DNA of 64,000 nt from Pseudomonas palleroniana (GTDB lineage: Bacteria; Pseudomonadota; Gammaproteobacteria; Pseudomonadales; Pseudomonadaceae): the NCBI RefSeq assembly GCF_003031675.1, contig NZ_PYWX01000064.1:1-64000 (forward strand), read 5' to 3'. Under the pieces are notes generated by a model. The model was not told the DNA's origin. It did not search any database and saw nothing but the letters and a program-made list of their open reading frames with translations. Of the stretch, positions 28,947 through 36,971 are shown piece by piece. Positions within the stretch are counted from its first letter, which is position 1, and each line of letters opens with the position of its first letter. A program made the position numbers and the translations under genes.

Positions 28947-29047
28947 TGTAGAAGCGAGCTTGCTCGCGAAAAACCTCAACGATAACGCGTGTTGCCTGAA
29001 TGAACGCGGTGCCTGTGAATTCTTCGCGAGCAAGCTCGCGCCTACAG
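28947..29047. repeat. REPIN, TGTAG/CTCGCGAA family, copy 2
   Basis: Left arm 28947-28973 (GTAGAAGCGAGCTTGCTCGCG) and right arm 29023-29047 are inverted. The spacer GCCTGAATGAACGCGGTGCC is close to that of the copy at 4855-4943, so the two descend from one REPIN rather than from independent REPs. The gap 28884-29170 holds this repeat and the terminator, and nothing else that I can support. Confidence 0.85.
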
Positions 29048-29170
29048 GGGCAAATGCCACTAGTGGCATTTTGACGATTAAGCGAGCCGCCGATAATTTT
29101 TCTCGCTACAATCGCCGCCTTTTCCATCTGGTACGGGTTTTTTTCAGCCCCGTCGGTTCTGAGAAAACCC

Positions 29171-31267
29171 ATGCTCATCGGTAGTTATTCTCCCTCTCTG
29201 GTGGTGATTTCCCTGTTCGTGGCGATCCTGGCGTCCTATACCGCGCTGGACATGGCCGGCCGCATCGCGACCACCCAGGGTCGTGCGGTGTATTTATGGA
29301 TGACCGGCGGCGCATTGGCGATGGGCGTGGGGGTGTGGTCCATGCACTTTATCGGCATGCTGGCTTTGCGCCTGCCGTTTGCATTGGGATTCGACGTCGA
29401 GATCACCGCGCTATCGTTGCTGATTGCGGTCTTGTCCAGCGGCTTTGCCCTGTGGCTGGTCAGCCAGCAACGCCTGCCTGTTTGGCAACTGGGGTTCGGT
29501 GCGTTGGTGATGGGCGCGGGTATCAGCAGCATGCACTACACCGGGATGGCGGCGATGCGCATGACCCCGGGCATCGACTACGACCCCAGCCTGTTTGGCG
29601 CATCTTTGCTGATCGCCGTGGTGGCCTCGGGCGCTGCGTTGTGGATCGCCTTCAACCTGCGGCGTAATACGCCGTATGTCCGCTTGGCCCGCGCAGGCGC
29701 GGCAGTGGTCATGGGGGTGGCCATCGTCGGCATGCACTACACCGGAATGGCGGCCGCCCAGTTTGCCGAAGACAGTTATTGCGGCGCCGCATTGTCGGGG
29801 CTGAGTGGCAAAGGCCTGGATAATCTGGTGCTGGTCACCAGCCTCTCGGTACTGATCATTGCGTTGTTGACCTCCTTGCTGGATGCTCGACTGGAGGCGC
29901 GTACCGCCGTGCTGGCCGACTCCCTGACGCTGGCCAACCAGGAACTGACCCACCTGGCCTTGCACGACATGCTCACCGGGTTGCCCAACCGCATGTTGCT
30001 TTCCGACCGCATCCAGCAAGCGATGCAGACGGTGAACGAGCAGGGTGGCTGCTTCGCATTGATGTTTATCGACCTGGACGGTTTCAAACCGGTCAACGAT
30101 GCCTTCGGCCACCACATGGGTGACCAGTTGCTGCGCGAAGTGGGTGTACGCTTGCGCGAAGACCTGCGCAGCCAGGACACCCTGGCCCGTATCGGTGGCG
30201 ATGAGTTCGTGCTGCTGGTGCAACTGATGCAACCGGACGACGCCATGAGCCTGGCCGCGCGCCAGGTCGACCTGATCAACCGCACGTTCAGGGTGGCCGA
30301 GCATGACCTGCAGATCTCCGCCAGCGTCGGTATCGCGTTGTTCCCGGGCAATGGCAATAGCCCCGAAGACCTGTTGATGAACGCCGATGCCGCTATGTAT
30401 CACGCCAAGGGCATGGGCAAGAATGGCTACAGCTTCTTCGATGTCTCGATGAACACCAATGCGCGCAAACAACTGCAGTTGTTGCAGGACTTGCGCAACG
30501 CAATCGAACAGCAGCAGTTGCGCCTGCATTACCAGCCCAAATTCGATGCGCTCAGTGGTCGGGCGGTGGGTGCCGAAGCCTTGCTGCGTTGGGAGCATCC
30601 GCAACAGGGCTTGTTGTTGCCCGCCACCTTTATCGAATTGGCGGAAAAGACCGGCTTGATCATTGCCATCGGTGACTGGGTGCTCAATGAAGCCTGTCGG
30701 CAGATGGCCCTCTGGCGCGCCGAGGGCTATCAGGATTGGCGGATCGCGGTGAACCTGTCCGCATTGCAGTTCTGCCATGCCGGGTTGGTCAAGAGTGTGG
30801 CCGCCGCCCTGGCCCGTCACCAATTGCCGGCCAACAGCCTGACCCTGGAAATCACCGAGACCACCGCGATGAGCGACGCCGATGCCAGTATGGCGGTATT
30901 GCAGCAGCTCTCGGACATGGGCGTCGACCTGTCCATCGATGACTTCGGCACCGGCTATTCCAGCCTGATGTACCTCAAGCGCCTGCCGGCCAACGAGTTG
31001 AAGATCGACCGGGGGTTCGTGCGTGACCTGGAACACGACAGCGACGATGCGGCGATCGTTTCGGCGATCGTCGCGCTGGGTCAGGCCCTGGGCTTGCGCA
31101 TCGTTGCCGAAGGCGTGGAAACGGATGTTCAGCAAAGCTTTCTGACGCGCCTGGGCTGCAACGCTCTGCAGGGCTACTTTTTGGGCCACCCGTTACCCGC
31201 CGACAGGTTCATGGCGGATATCCGGCGTGCCGAAGACGCGGCAGCGCCTGACAAGAACGAGGTGTGA
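29171..31267 (+). CDS. mucR: MHYT-GGDEF-EAL c-di-GMP protein (MucR homologue)
   Basis: A 698-residue inner-membrane protein. Residues 1-240 are an MHYT sensor with three copies of the motif (Met58-His59, Met121-His122 and Met188-His189 neighbourhoods), thought to bind copper or a diatomic gas. GGDEF is at 342-346 with an I-site RxxD at 333-336. EAL is at 469-471, and Asp590-Asp591 in DDFGTGYSS completes the phosphodiesterase site. Both catalytic centres look intact. Architecture and length match P. aeruginosa MucR, which raises c-di-GMP near Alg44 for alginate synthesis. Confidence 0.88.
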   Translation: MLIGSYSPSLVVISLFVAILASYTALDMAGRIATTQGRAVYLWMTGGALAMGVGVWSMHFIGMLALRLPFALGFDVEITALSLLIAVLSSGFALWLVSQQRLPVWQLGFGALVMGAGISSMHYTGMAAMRMTPGIDYDPSLFGASLLIAVVASGAALWIAFNLRRNTPYVRLARAGAAVVMGVAIVGMHYTGMAAAQFAEDSYCGAALSGLSGKGLDNLVLVTSLSVLIIALLTSLLDARLEARTAVLADSLTLANQELTHLALHDMLTGLPNRMLLSDRIQQAMQTVNEQGGCFALMFIDLDGFKPVNDAFGHHMGDQLLREVGVRLREDLRSQDTLARIGGDEFVLLVQLMQPDDAMSLAARQVDLINRTFRVAEHDLQISASVGIALFPGNGNSPEDLLMNADAAMYHAKGMGKNGYSFFDVSMNTNARKQLQLLQDLRNAIEQQQLRLHYQPKFDALSGRAVGAEALLRWEHPQQGLLLPATFIELAEKTGLIIAIGDWVLNEACRQMALWRAEGYQDWRIAVNLSALQFCHAGLVKSVAAALARHQLPANSLTLEITETTAMSDADASMAVLQQLSDMGVDLSIDDFGTGYSSLMYLKRLPANELKIDRGFVRDLEHDSDDAAIVSAIVALGQALGLRIVAEGVETDVQQSFLTRLGCNALQGYFLGHPLPADRFMADIRRAEDAAAPDKNEV

Positions 31268-31278
31268 CAGGTATTCTG

Positions 31279-31306
31279 GATTCAACCCTAAACGTTTGGT
31301 TGAATC
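31279..31306 (+). promoter_or_regulatory. Perfect inverted repeat before the SDR gene
   Basis: GATTCAACC (31279-31287) and GGTTGAATC (31298-31306) are perfect 9-bp arms around a 10-base spacer that contains AAACGTTT. The repeat ends just before the SDR ribosome binding site (AGGAGG, from about 31307). It may be an operator for an unlinked dimeric repressor, or an RNA hairpin in the mucR-SDR intergenic region. Confidence 0.5.
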
Positions 31307-31320
31307 AGGAGGCAGCACCC

Positions 31321-32067
31321 ATGGATAAAGTCGTCATTATCACCGGAGGTAGCCGAGGGATTGGCGCCGAGACGGCACTGCTGGCTGCCCGGCAGGGTTA
31401 TCGCATCTGCATCAACTATCAGTCGGATGAAGCCGCGGCCCTGCGCGTGCTGGAACAGGTCCGCGCGCTAGGGGCGCAGGCGATCGCCGTGCGGGCGGAT
31501 GTCAGCATTGAAGATGAGGTGATCGCGCTGTTTCATCGCGTGGATACCGAGCTGGGCCGTGTCACCGCGCTGGTCAACAACGCCGGTACGGTGGGGCACA
31601 AGTCGCGGGTCGATGAGATGTCCGAATTCCGTATCCTGAAAATCATGAAAACCAACGTGCTGGGCCCGATCCTGTGTGCCAAGCACGCGCTGCTGCGCAT
31701 GTCGCCAAGGCACGGAGGGCAGGGCGGCAGTATCGTCAACGTGTCGTCGGTGGCGGCGCGGCTGGGTTCACCGGGTGAGTATGTCGACTATGCGGCGTCC
31801 AAGGGCGCTCTGGATACCTTCACCATTGGCCTGTCAAAGGAAGTGGCGGGCGAGGGCATTCGCGTCAATGCGGTGCGCCCCGGCTACATTTTCACTGACT
31901 TCCATGCCCTCAGTGGCGACCCGGACCGCGTCAGCAAGCTGGAGTCCGGTATCCCGATGGCCCGTGGCGGGCGCCCGGATGAGGTGGCGGAGGCGATTAT
32001 CTGGCTTTTGTCGGATAAAGCGTCCTACACCACCGGTACGTTTCTCGATTTAGGCGGTGGCCGGTAA
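31321..32067 (+). CDS. Short-chain dehydrogenase/reductase (SDR)
   Basis: A 248-residue classical SDR. The cofactor loop is TGGSRGIG (8-15), NNAG at 86-89, catalytic Ser in VSS (141-143), and Tyr157/Lys161 in YAASK. The C-terminal TGTFLDLGGGR is usual. The cofactor is likely NADP, given the SR after the glycine-rich loop. An earlier in-frame start at 31264 overlaps mucR and lacks a ribosome binding site, whereas the ATG at 31321 follows AGGAGG. Substrate unknown; related proteins are usually annotated as 3-oxoacyl-ACP reductase or glucose dehydrogenase-like. Confidence 0.85.
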   Translation: MDKVVIITGGSRGIGAETALLAARQGYRICINYQSDEAAALRVLEQVRALGAQAIAVRADVSIEDEVIALFHRVDTELGRVTALVNNAGTVGHKSRVDEMSEFRILKIMKTNVLGPILCAKHALLRMSPRHGGQGGSIVNVSSVAARLGSPGEYVDYAASKGALDTFTIGLSKEVAGEGIRVNAVRPGYIFTDFHALSGDPDRVSKLESGIPMARGGRPDEVAEAIIWLLSDKASYTTGTFLDLGGGR

Positions 32068-32079
32068 GGCCGCTCAACC

Positions 32080-32544
32080 TCAGGAGTGCAAAGACTTCAA
32101 TGCTGAATAGCCTTTGGTGGAAAACTCTTTCAGTACGCTGGCTTCCGAGTTATCCACGGTATTGAAGCCATTGCTGGAAAAGCCATCAATCTGCCCGTTG
32201 CGGCTATGGCTTTTGTTCAGTTGGCGGTCGTCCAGGTTATCGATGAACCGCAATACCTTGTCCAGGTCGTACGCCGCGTTAGCTCTGGCCTCAGGATCGG
32301 TGTTGGCGGCTGTCCAGTCGCCGACCTGCTGTTTCAGGTCATCGAGCAAGTGATAATTGTCGCGGTTGTCCAGAAAGTTCCTCAGTACAGGACTGCGATC
32401 GATGATTGTGTCCGCCGAGCGATGATCACCGTCGGGGCGTCCCATCGGGCCGTTCATTTCACGGACTTGTTTCTGTTCCTCTGCGCGCATGTAGTTGGGA
32501 GGAATCGGAAGTGACCTGAGGTAGGTAGGAGAAGAAACAGTCAT
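32080..32544 (-). CDS. Uncharacterised 154-residue polar protein
   Basis: I do not recognise this family with confidence. The N terminus is rich in Ser/Thr/Pro and lacks acidic residues in the first 18 positions (TVSSPTYLRSLPIPPN). There is no Sec signal, membrane segment or Cys. The middle (LRNFLDNRDNYHLLDDLKQQ) is a likely amphipathic helix, and a later SRNGQIDGF segment resembles a degenerate EF-hand loop without its acidic ends. Such an N terminus is seen in type III-secreted substrates, but no secretion genes lie nearby, so that is speculation. The ORF is convergent with the SDR and has good codon usage for this genome. Confidence 0.55.
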   Translation of the reverse strand: MTVSSPTYLRSLPIPPNYMRAEEQKQVREMNGPMGRPDGDHRSADTIIDRSPVLRNFLDNRDNYHLLDDLKQQVGDWTAANTDPEARANAAYDLDKVLRFIDNLDDRQLNKSHSRNGQIDGFSSNGFNTVDNSEASVLKEFSTKGYSALKSLHS

Positions 32545-32637
32545 GGGAAGTCTCAGCTTTCAGTGAAGGATTGCCCACCCTTTGATGTGGGATGGGCGTG
32601 CTTCCTTATGTGGTTCATTTCGCAATGTGGTTCCCGT

Positions 32638-34047
32638 TCAAAACGACCGCACAATCTTTCCCAACGTCTCCATGGCCTTCTCTGAAGCCTCGGTCCAGGG
32701 GCTGCCGTAATTCAAGCGGATACAATTTCTGAAGCGCTGGGTTGCCGAAAAAATCGGCCCCGGCGCGATGCTGATGCCTTGGGCCAAGGCCATCTGGAAC
32801 AGCTTGAGCGAATCGGTCTGCTCCGGCAGTTCCAGCCACAGGAAATACCCGCCGGCCGGTTGGCTGACCCGCGTCTGTGCGGGGAAGTAACGGGCGATGG
32901 CGGCCAGCATGGCACTCTGCTGTTCTTCCAGGGCGTAGCGCAATTTACGTAAGTGCCGGTCATAGCCGCCGTGTTGCAGGTAGTCGGCAATCGCCGCCTG
33001 CGCCGGCATGGAGGGGCACAGCGAGGTCATCAGCTTCAAGCGCTCGACCTTCTGTGCAAAGCGCCCGGCCGCCACCCAGCCGACGCGGTAGCCCGGCGCC
33101 AGGCTCTTGGCAAACGAGCCGCAGTGCATCACCAAGCCTTCGCTGTCGAAGGCTTTCGCCGGTTTGGGCGGCTGTTGCCCGTAGTACAACTCGGCGTAGA
33201 CATCGTCTTCGATCAACGGCACCTGGTGGCTGCGCAACAGTTCCACCAACGCCTGTTTCTTGGCTTGCGGCAGTGTCGCGCCCATGGGGTTCTGAAAGCT
33301 GGTCATGGTCCAGCAGGCTTTGATCGGGTAGCGCTCAAGGGTTTGTGACAAGGCATTGAGGTCGATGCCGTCACGCGGGTGCACGGGGATTTCCACGGCC
33401 TTGAGTTTCAAGCGTTCCAGCACTTGCAGGCAGGCATAGAACGCGGGCGCCTCGATGGCTACCAGGTCGCCCGGTTCGGTCACGGCTTGCAGGCAGAGGT
33501 TCAGGGCTTCGAGGGCGCCGTTGGTGATCAGCAACTCCTCCATAGGCAGCATCAGGCCGCCGACCATGTAGCGCAGGGCAATTTGCCGACGCAGTTGCGG
33601 GTTGCCCGGCGACATGTCGGTGACCACCAGGCGCGGGTCCATCGCACGGCTGGCGCTGGTCAGGGAGCGCGCCAGGCGTGGCAATGGGAACAGCATGGGG
33701 CTGGGGAAGGCCGAGCCGAAGGGCACGGTATTCGGGTCCTTGATGGAGTCGAGTACCGAAAATACCAGTTCGCTCACATCCACTTCGGTGGACTCGTGCA
33801 CGTGTTCGCTCACGACCGGTTCGGAAAACGGGCGGGGGGCATGGGTGTTGACGAAGTAGCCCGAACGCGGCCGTGCGCGGATCAGCCCGCGGCGCTCCAA
33901 CAGGTAGTAGGCCTGGAACACGGTGGATGGGCTGACGCCGTAGGTCTGGCTGGCATAGCGCACCGATGGGACGCGCTGGCCGGGGCCGAGGACGCCGGTG
34001 CGGATCAGTTCTGCGATGTCGTCGGCGAATTTTTCGTAGCGTTTCAT
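32638..34047 (-). CDS. MocR-type regulator: GntR helix-turn-helix fused to aminotransferase
   Basis: A 469-residue two-domain protein. The N-terminal GntR winged helix (about 5-70; VPSVRYASQTYGVSPSTVFQAYYLLE) joins a fold-type I aminotransferase domain whose PLP lysine is in GSFAKSLAPGYRVGW. MocR/PdxR regulators of this type sense PLP or an amino-acid-derived aldimine and usually control a nearby, often divergent, gene. Here the divergent side is a 470-bp repeat region, so no target is evident; the uncharacterised gene at 32080-32544 lies downstream on the same strand. Confidence 0.85.
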   Translation of the reverse strand: MKRYEKFADDIAELIRTGVLGPGQRVPSVRYASQTYGVSPSTVFQAYYLLERRGLIRARPRSGYFVNTHAPRPFSEPVVSEHVHESTEVDVSELVFSVLDSIKDPNTVPFGSAFPSPMLFPLPRLARSLTSASRAMDPRLVVTDMSPGNPQLRRQIALRYMVGGLMLPMEELLITNGALEALNLCLQAVTEPGDLVAIEAPAFYACLQVLERLKLKAVEIPVHPRDGIDLNALSQTLERYPIKACWTMTSFQNPMGATLPQAKKQALVELLRSHQVPLIEDDVYAELYYGQQPPKPAKAFDSEGLVMHCGSFAKSLAPGYRVGWVAAGRFAQKVERLKLMTSLCPSMPAQAAIADYLQHGGYDRHLRKLRYALEEQQSAMLAAIARYFPAQTRVSQPAGGYFLWLELPEQTDSLKLFQMALAQGISIAPGPIFSATQRFRNCIRLNYGSPWTEASEKAMETLGKIVRSF

Positions 34048-34087
34048 GGGGGCCTTGGTGATTTTTTAGAATGAACACGGCTAAAAG

Positions 34088-34155
34088 TGTGGGAGGGGGC
34101 TTGCTCCCGGTGCCAAGTTGAAACCTGTGGCGAGGGAGCTTGCTCCCGTGGCGGT
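34088..34155. repeat. Two different REP words side by side
   Basis: GTGTGGGAGGGGGCTTGCTCCC (from 34088, written here only as a landmark by its first 18 bases GTGTGGGAGGGGGCTTGC) is followed by GGCGAGGGAGCTTGCTCCC near 34129-34147. The second contains the self-complementary GGGAGCTTGCTCCC. These correspond to two separate REP groups of P. fluorescens genomes lying 20 bp apart. Confidence 0.75.
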
Positions 34156-34212
34156 CTGTCAGCCGACCGGGATGTGGGTCGTGTACATATCCATTGCTGC
34201 GGTAACGGCGGC

Positions 34213-34269
34213 TTTTGGTTCCGCCCTTACGGCGGGTCACTTTTGGAAGAGCGCCAAAAGTAACCAAAA
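34213..34269. repeat. Three-way-junction inverted repeat, element A
   Basis: Outer stem TTTTGGTT (34213-34220) with AACCAAAA (34262-34269), perfect. Inside are two more perfect hairpins: CCGCC/GGCGG (34221-34225, 34231-34235) and ACTTTTGG/CCAAAAGT (34239-34246, 34254-34261). Together they close a three-way junction with almost no unpaired bases between stems. Confidence 0.75.
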
Positions 34270-34313
34270 ACGCTTTGCCCCACCACTCGGCACCTCGCTC
34301 AGGCTCGGTGTGC

Positions 34314-34420
34314 CCGAACACAGGCTTGAATCCGTGGGCCGCCGCCACGCGCCATCCATGGCGCGGGGCGGCTAACCCGGCGTCCTGCCGGGTTACCCAC
34401 GGATTCAAGCCTGTGTTCGG
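34314..34420. repeat. Three-way-junction inverted repeat, element B (25-bp arms)
   Basis: Arms 34314-34338 and 34396-34420 are perfect 25-bp complements (CCGAACACAGGCTTGAATCC...). Between them lie two perfect hairpins: CGCGCCAT-CC-ATGGCGCG (34348-34365) and AACCCGGC-GTCCT-GCCGGGTT (34374-34394). The fold is again a three-way junction, larger than element A and 44 bp after it. Confidence 0.85.
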
Positions 34421-34451
34421 CCAGCGTGGTTTAACGGGGCGCCTAAGATCA

Positions 34452-34484
34452 AGATCAAAAGCAGATCAAAAGCAGATCAAAAGC
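34452..34484. repeat. Three tandem copies of an 11-bp word
   Basis: AGATCAAAAGC is repeated exactly three times without gaps (34452-34462, 34463-34473, 34474-34484), preceded by a partial GATCA. It sits at the end of the repeat block, 36 bp from the ccoG stop. Tandem units of this kind are prone to copy-number change. Confidence 0.85.
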
Positions 34485-34519
34485 GCAGCAGTCAGTGCCA
34501 TCGTTTCAACACTGGGTTT

Positions 34520-35929
34520 TCATCGGTTCATCGGCGCCACAAAGCGGCTATCGGCGGCGCTATGGATCCAGGGCTCGTCGATGTCCGTCACCTTGAAGCG
34601 CAGGGTCTGCGAGCTGGTGGTCGGTTTGTCCGCCAGCAGGACCACCGACACCGGTATATCGCTGATTTCCCCCGGTGCCAGGCTGATCTCGGTCTTGCCT
34701 TGCAGCTGGAAGCCTGCGGCGTCTTCCAGTTCCAGGCGGTAGTCCTGGCGCTGTTGGGTCTTGTTGATGACCTTGAGGCTGTAGATGTTCTCGATCAAGC
34801 CCTGGCTGTTCTCGCGGAACATGCCACGGTCCTTGGTGACGTCCAGCGACACCATCGGCCGCCCCACCAGGGCCACCACCAGTGCGGCGATCATCACCAG
34901 CAGCACGGCACTGTAGCCGATCAGGCGCGGCCTGAGCAGGTGGGTTTTGCCGCCTTGCAGTTGATGTTCAGAGGTGTAGCTGACCAGGCCACGGGCATAG
35001 CCCATTTTGTCCATGATCGAGTCGCAGGCGTCGATGCACGCCGCGCAGCCGATGCATTCCATTTGCAAGCCGTCGCGGATGTCGATGCCGGTGGGGCAGA
35101 CCTGTACGCACAGCTGGCAGTCGATGCAATCGCCCAGCCCGACGTCGGAGGGTTTGACCTCGCGTTTGCGCGGGCCACGGTGTTCGCCACGGGCCGCATC
35201 GTAGGAAATGGTCAGGGTGTCCTTATCGAACATCACACTCTGGAACCGCGCATAGGGGCACATGTGCATGCACACCGCTTCGCGCAGCCAGCCCGCGTTG
35301 AGGTAGGTCGCGCCGGTAAAGAACAACACCCAGAACAGACTGACCCCGCCCATCTGCAGACTCAGCAGTTCGGCGGCCAGGGGGCGGATCGGTGTGAAAT
35401 AGCCGACAAAGGTCAACCCGGTCAGCACACTGATGCCCAGCCATAAGGTGTGCTTGGCCGAGCGCCGCGCCAGTTTGTTGAGACTCCAGGGCGCCGCCTG
35501 CAGCTTGATGCGCTGGTTGCGTTCGCCTTCGGTGACCTTCTCGCACCACATGAACAGCCAGGTGAACGAACTCTGTGGGCAGGTATAGCCGCACCACACA
35601 CGACCGGCGAATACGGTGATGGCAAACAGCCCAAAGGCGCAGATGATCAGCAACGCCGACAGCAGGATGAAGTCCTGGGGCCAGAAGGTCGCACCAAAAA
35701 TGTGGAATTTACTCTCCGCCAAGTCCCACAGCACCGCCTGGCGCCCGCCCCAGTTCAGCCACACGGTGCCGAAAAACGCCAGGAACAGAAAGCCCGCACC
35801 GGCCATGCGCAAGGTGCGGAACAGGCCGGTGAAGCTGCGGGTATGGATCAGGTTGTCGCTGGATTTGGCCTTCACCTTCTTTGGGTGGATGGGCTCAAAG
35901 GTTTCCACGGTAGGGATTCTTTCGCTCAT
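34520..35929 (-). CDS. ccoG: Cytochrome cbb3 oxidase accessory protein CcoG (FixG/RdxA family)
   Basis: A 469-residue inner-membrane iron-sulfur protein that reduces copper during cbb3 oxidase assembly. The N-terminal membrane region includes CGYTCPQSSFTWLF. A ferredoxin-like 2x[4Fe-4S] domain follows with CIDCQLCVQVCP and CIGCAACIDAC. The C terminus is an Ig-like periplasmic domain. Start at ATG 35929 (MSERIPTV, the family start); a further ATG at 35953 is possible. The ccoNOQP genes are not here and I find no TTGAT-N4-ATCAA Anr box upstream, so this may be the second, orphan copy often present in Pseudomonas. Confidence 0.92.
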   Translation of the reverse strand: MSERIPTVETFEPIHPKKVKAKSSDNLIHTRSFTGLFRTLRMAGAGFLFLAFFGTVWLNWGGRQAVLWDLAESKFHIFGATFWPQDFILLSALLIICAFGLFAITVFAGRVWCGYTCPQSSFTWLFMWCEKVTEGERNQRIKLQAAPWSLNKLARRSAKHTLWLGISVLTGLTFVGYFTPIRPLAAELLSLQMGGVSLFWVLFFTGATYLNAGWLREAVCMHMCPYARFQSVMFDKDTLTISYDAARGEHRGPRKREVKPSDVGLGDCIDCQLCVQVCPTGIDIRDGLQMECIGCAACIDACDSIMDKMGYARGLVSYTSEHQLQGGKTHLLRPRLIGYSAVLLVMIAALVVALVGRPMVSLDVTKDRGMFRENSQGLIENIYSLKVINKTQQRQDYRLELEDAAGFQLQGKTEISLAPGEISDIPVSVVLLADKPTTSSQTLRFKVTDIDEPWIHSAADSRFVAPMNR

Positions 35930-36113
35930 GGTCGTTCGCTCATCAGCCTCCATCAGGCCAATGACTATGCGCGTGGCGCTGTTTGCATAACAGACTCAGC
36001 TATGGCGATAAAAAGCGGATCAGATGGGCTGTGACGCAACGCCTGCGACAATCTGCAGCACCCGGTGTCATGCACAGTGCAGCGGTGATTCAGCCCAGCT
36101 GGATACAGATCAG

Positions 36114-36353
36114 TCAAATCACCGAATCATCATCCGTCGCCTTCACATGCTTGCGACCATCCTGGGCGCCTGCAACGGTCAAGGCATCCGCCTCAGCTTC
36201 GGTGATGTAGAGGCGCCGGTCATCGAGTTGCACATAGGACATGGACTTTGCGCTGTCTGTGCTCACGGTCACGTCGGTGGCGTCGAGACGTTGCTCCTGG
36301 CCGCTTTCGTCGATCTTGAAGTAACAGGTCTGGTGTTCGATACGGACGGGCAT
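36114..36353 (-). CDS. Small DUF3203-like protein
   Basis: A 79-residue acidic soluble protein starting MPVRIEHQTCYFKIDESGQ. Probably the DUF3203 family of pseudomonads. It is mostly beta-strand with LYITEAEADALTVAGAQDGR near the end. AAAGGAA lies before the ATG. It is divergent from the MgtC-family gene with 123 bp between. Function unknown. Confidence 0.65.
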   Translation of the reverse strand: MPVRIEHQTCYFKIDESGQEQRLDATDVTVSTDSAKSMSYVQLDDRRLYITEAEADALTVAGAQDGRKHVKATDDDSVI

Positions 36354-36374
36354 GCTGATTTCCTTTTGATTACC

Positions 36375-36448
36375 CCGGATGACTTTTAGGACTCGCGGTT
36401 TGCCTGGGGTTCAAGGCAACTGACTGGCGGTCGCTGCTGTCCATCCGG
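36375..36448 (+). promoter_or_regulatory. Structured 5' region before the MgtC-family gene
   Basis: CCGGATG (36375-36381) and CATCCGG (36442-36448) could close a 74-base domain that contains a second hairpin, TTGCCT (36400-36405) with AGGCAA (36414-36419). This ends 28 bases before the ATG. It could be a structured leader, which would fit Mg2+- or osmolyte-responsive control of MgtC relatives, but no known riboswitch consensus is visible. Confidence 0.3.
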
Positions 36449-36476
36449 TAACCATCATAAAAAAAGGACAAGCTTA

Positions 36477-36971
36477 ATGGACACGTGGTTGCACGAAGTG
36501 TGGCGCACCCTGTTGGCCGAGTTCGCCGATATCGGCGATGCCAGGCAGCTCACCCAAGTCACTGTACGGCTGGTGATTGCCGCGATCCTGGGGGGCATCC
36601 TCGGCTTTGAACGGGAACAAAAAGGCAAGGCGGCCGGGGTCCGCACTCATATGCTGGTGGCCTTGGGCGCGGCCTTGTTCGTGCTGGTGCCGCAGATGTC
36701 CGGGAGCCAGGCGGACGCCATGAGCCGGGTACTGCAGGGGGTCATTGCGGGGATTGGCTTTCTGGGGGCCGGCACCATCCTCAAGGGCAAGGAAGATGAG
36801 GAGGGCCAGCACGTCAAAGGGCTGACCACCGCCGCGGGCCTGTGGATGACCGCCGCGATTGGCGTGGCGGCGGGGATGGGGCGTGAGTCCACGGCGGTGC
36901 TCAGTACGCTGTTGGCCCTGGCGGTGTTCAGCATCATGCCGCGGATCGTCAAGCTGTTGGAGAAGGACTGA
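36477..36971 (+). CDS. MgtC/SapB-family inner-membrane protein
   Basis: A 164-residue protein with about four membrane helices. The signature GGILGFEREQKGKAAGVRTHMLVALGAALF is intact, as is GIGFLGAGTIL followed by TTAAGLWMTAAIG. It lacks the C-terminal ACT-like domain of virulence MgtC (about 230 residues), so it is of the short SapB/YhiD kind with no assigned function. AAGGAC precedes the ATG. The last 23 bases overlap the convergent proline-rich gene. Confidence 0.88.
   Translation: MDTWLHEVWRTLLAEFADIGDARQLTQVTVRLVIAAILGGILGFEREQKGKAAGVRTHMLVALGAALFVLVPQMSGSQADAMSRVLQGVIAGIGFLGAGTILKGKEDEEGQHVKGLTTAAGLWMTAAIGVAAGMGRESTAVLSTLLALAVFSIMPRIVKLLEKD

Noticed and set aside
34188-34440. CRISPR array or attachment site in the repeat-rich gap
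   Set aside because: The repeats are inverted and nested rather than evenly spaced direct repeats, and there are no cas or integrase genes nearby.
34215-34742. Open frames across the repeat block at 34.2-34.5 kb
   Set aside because: They read through perfect inverted and tandem repeats and into antisense ccoG, with no ribosome binding site or recognisable protein.
35930-36113. Anr box upstream of ccoG
   Set aside because: No TTGAT-N4-ATCAA match could be found in this gap.
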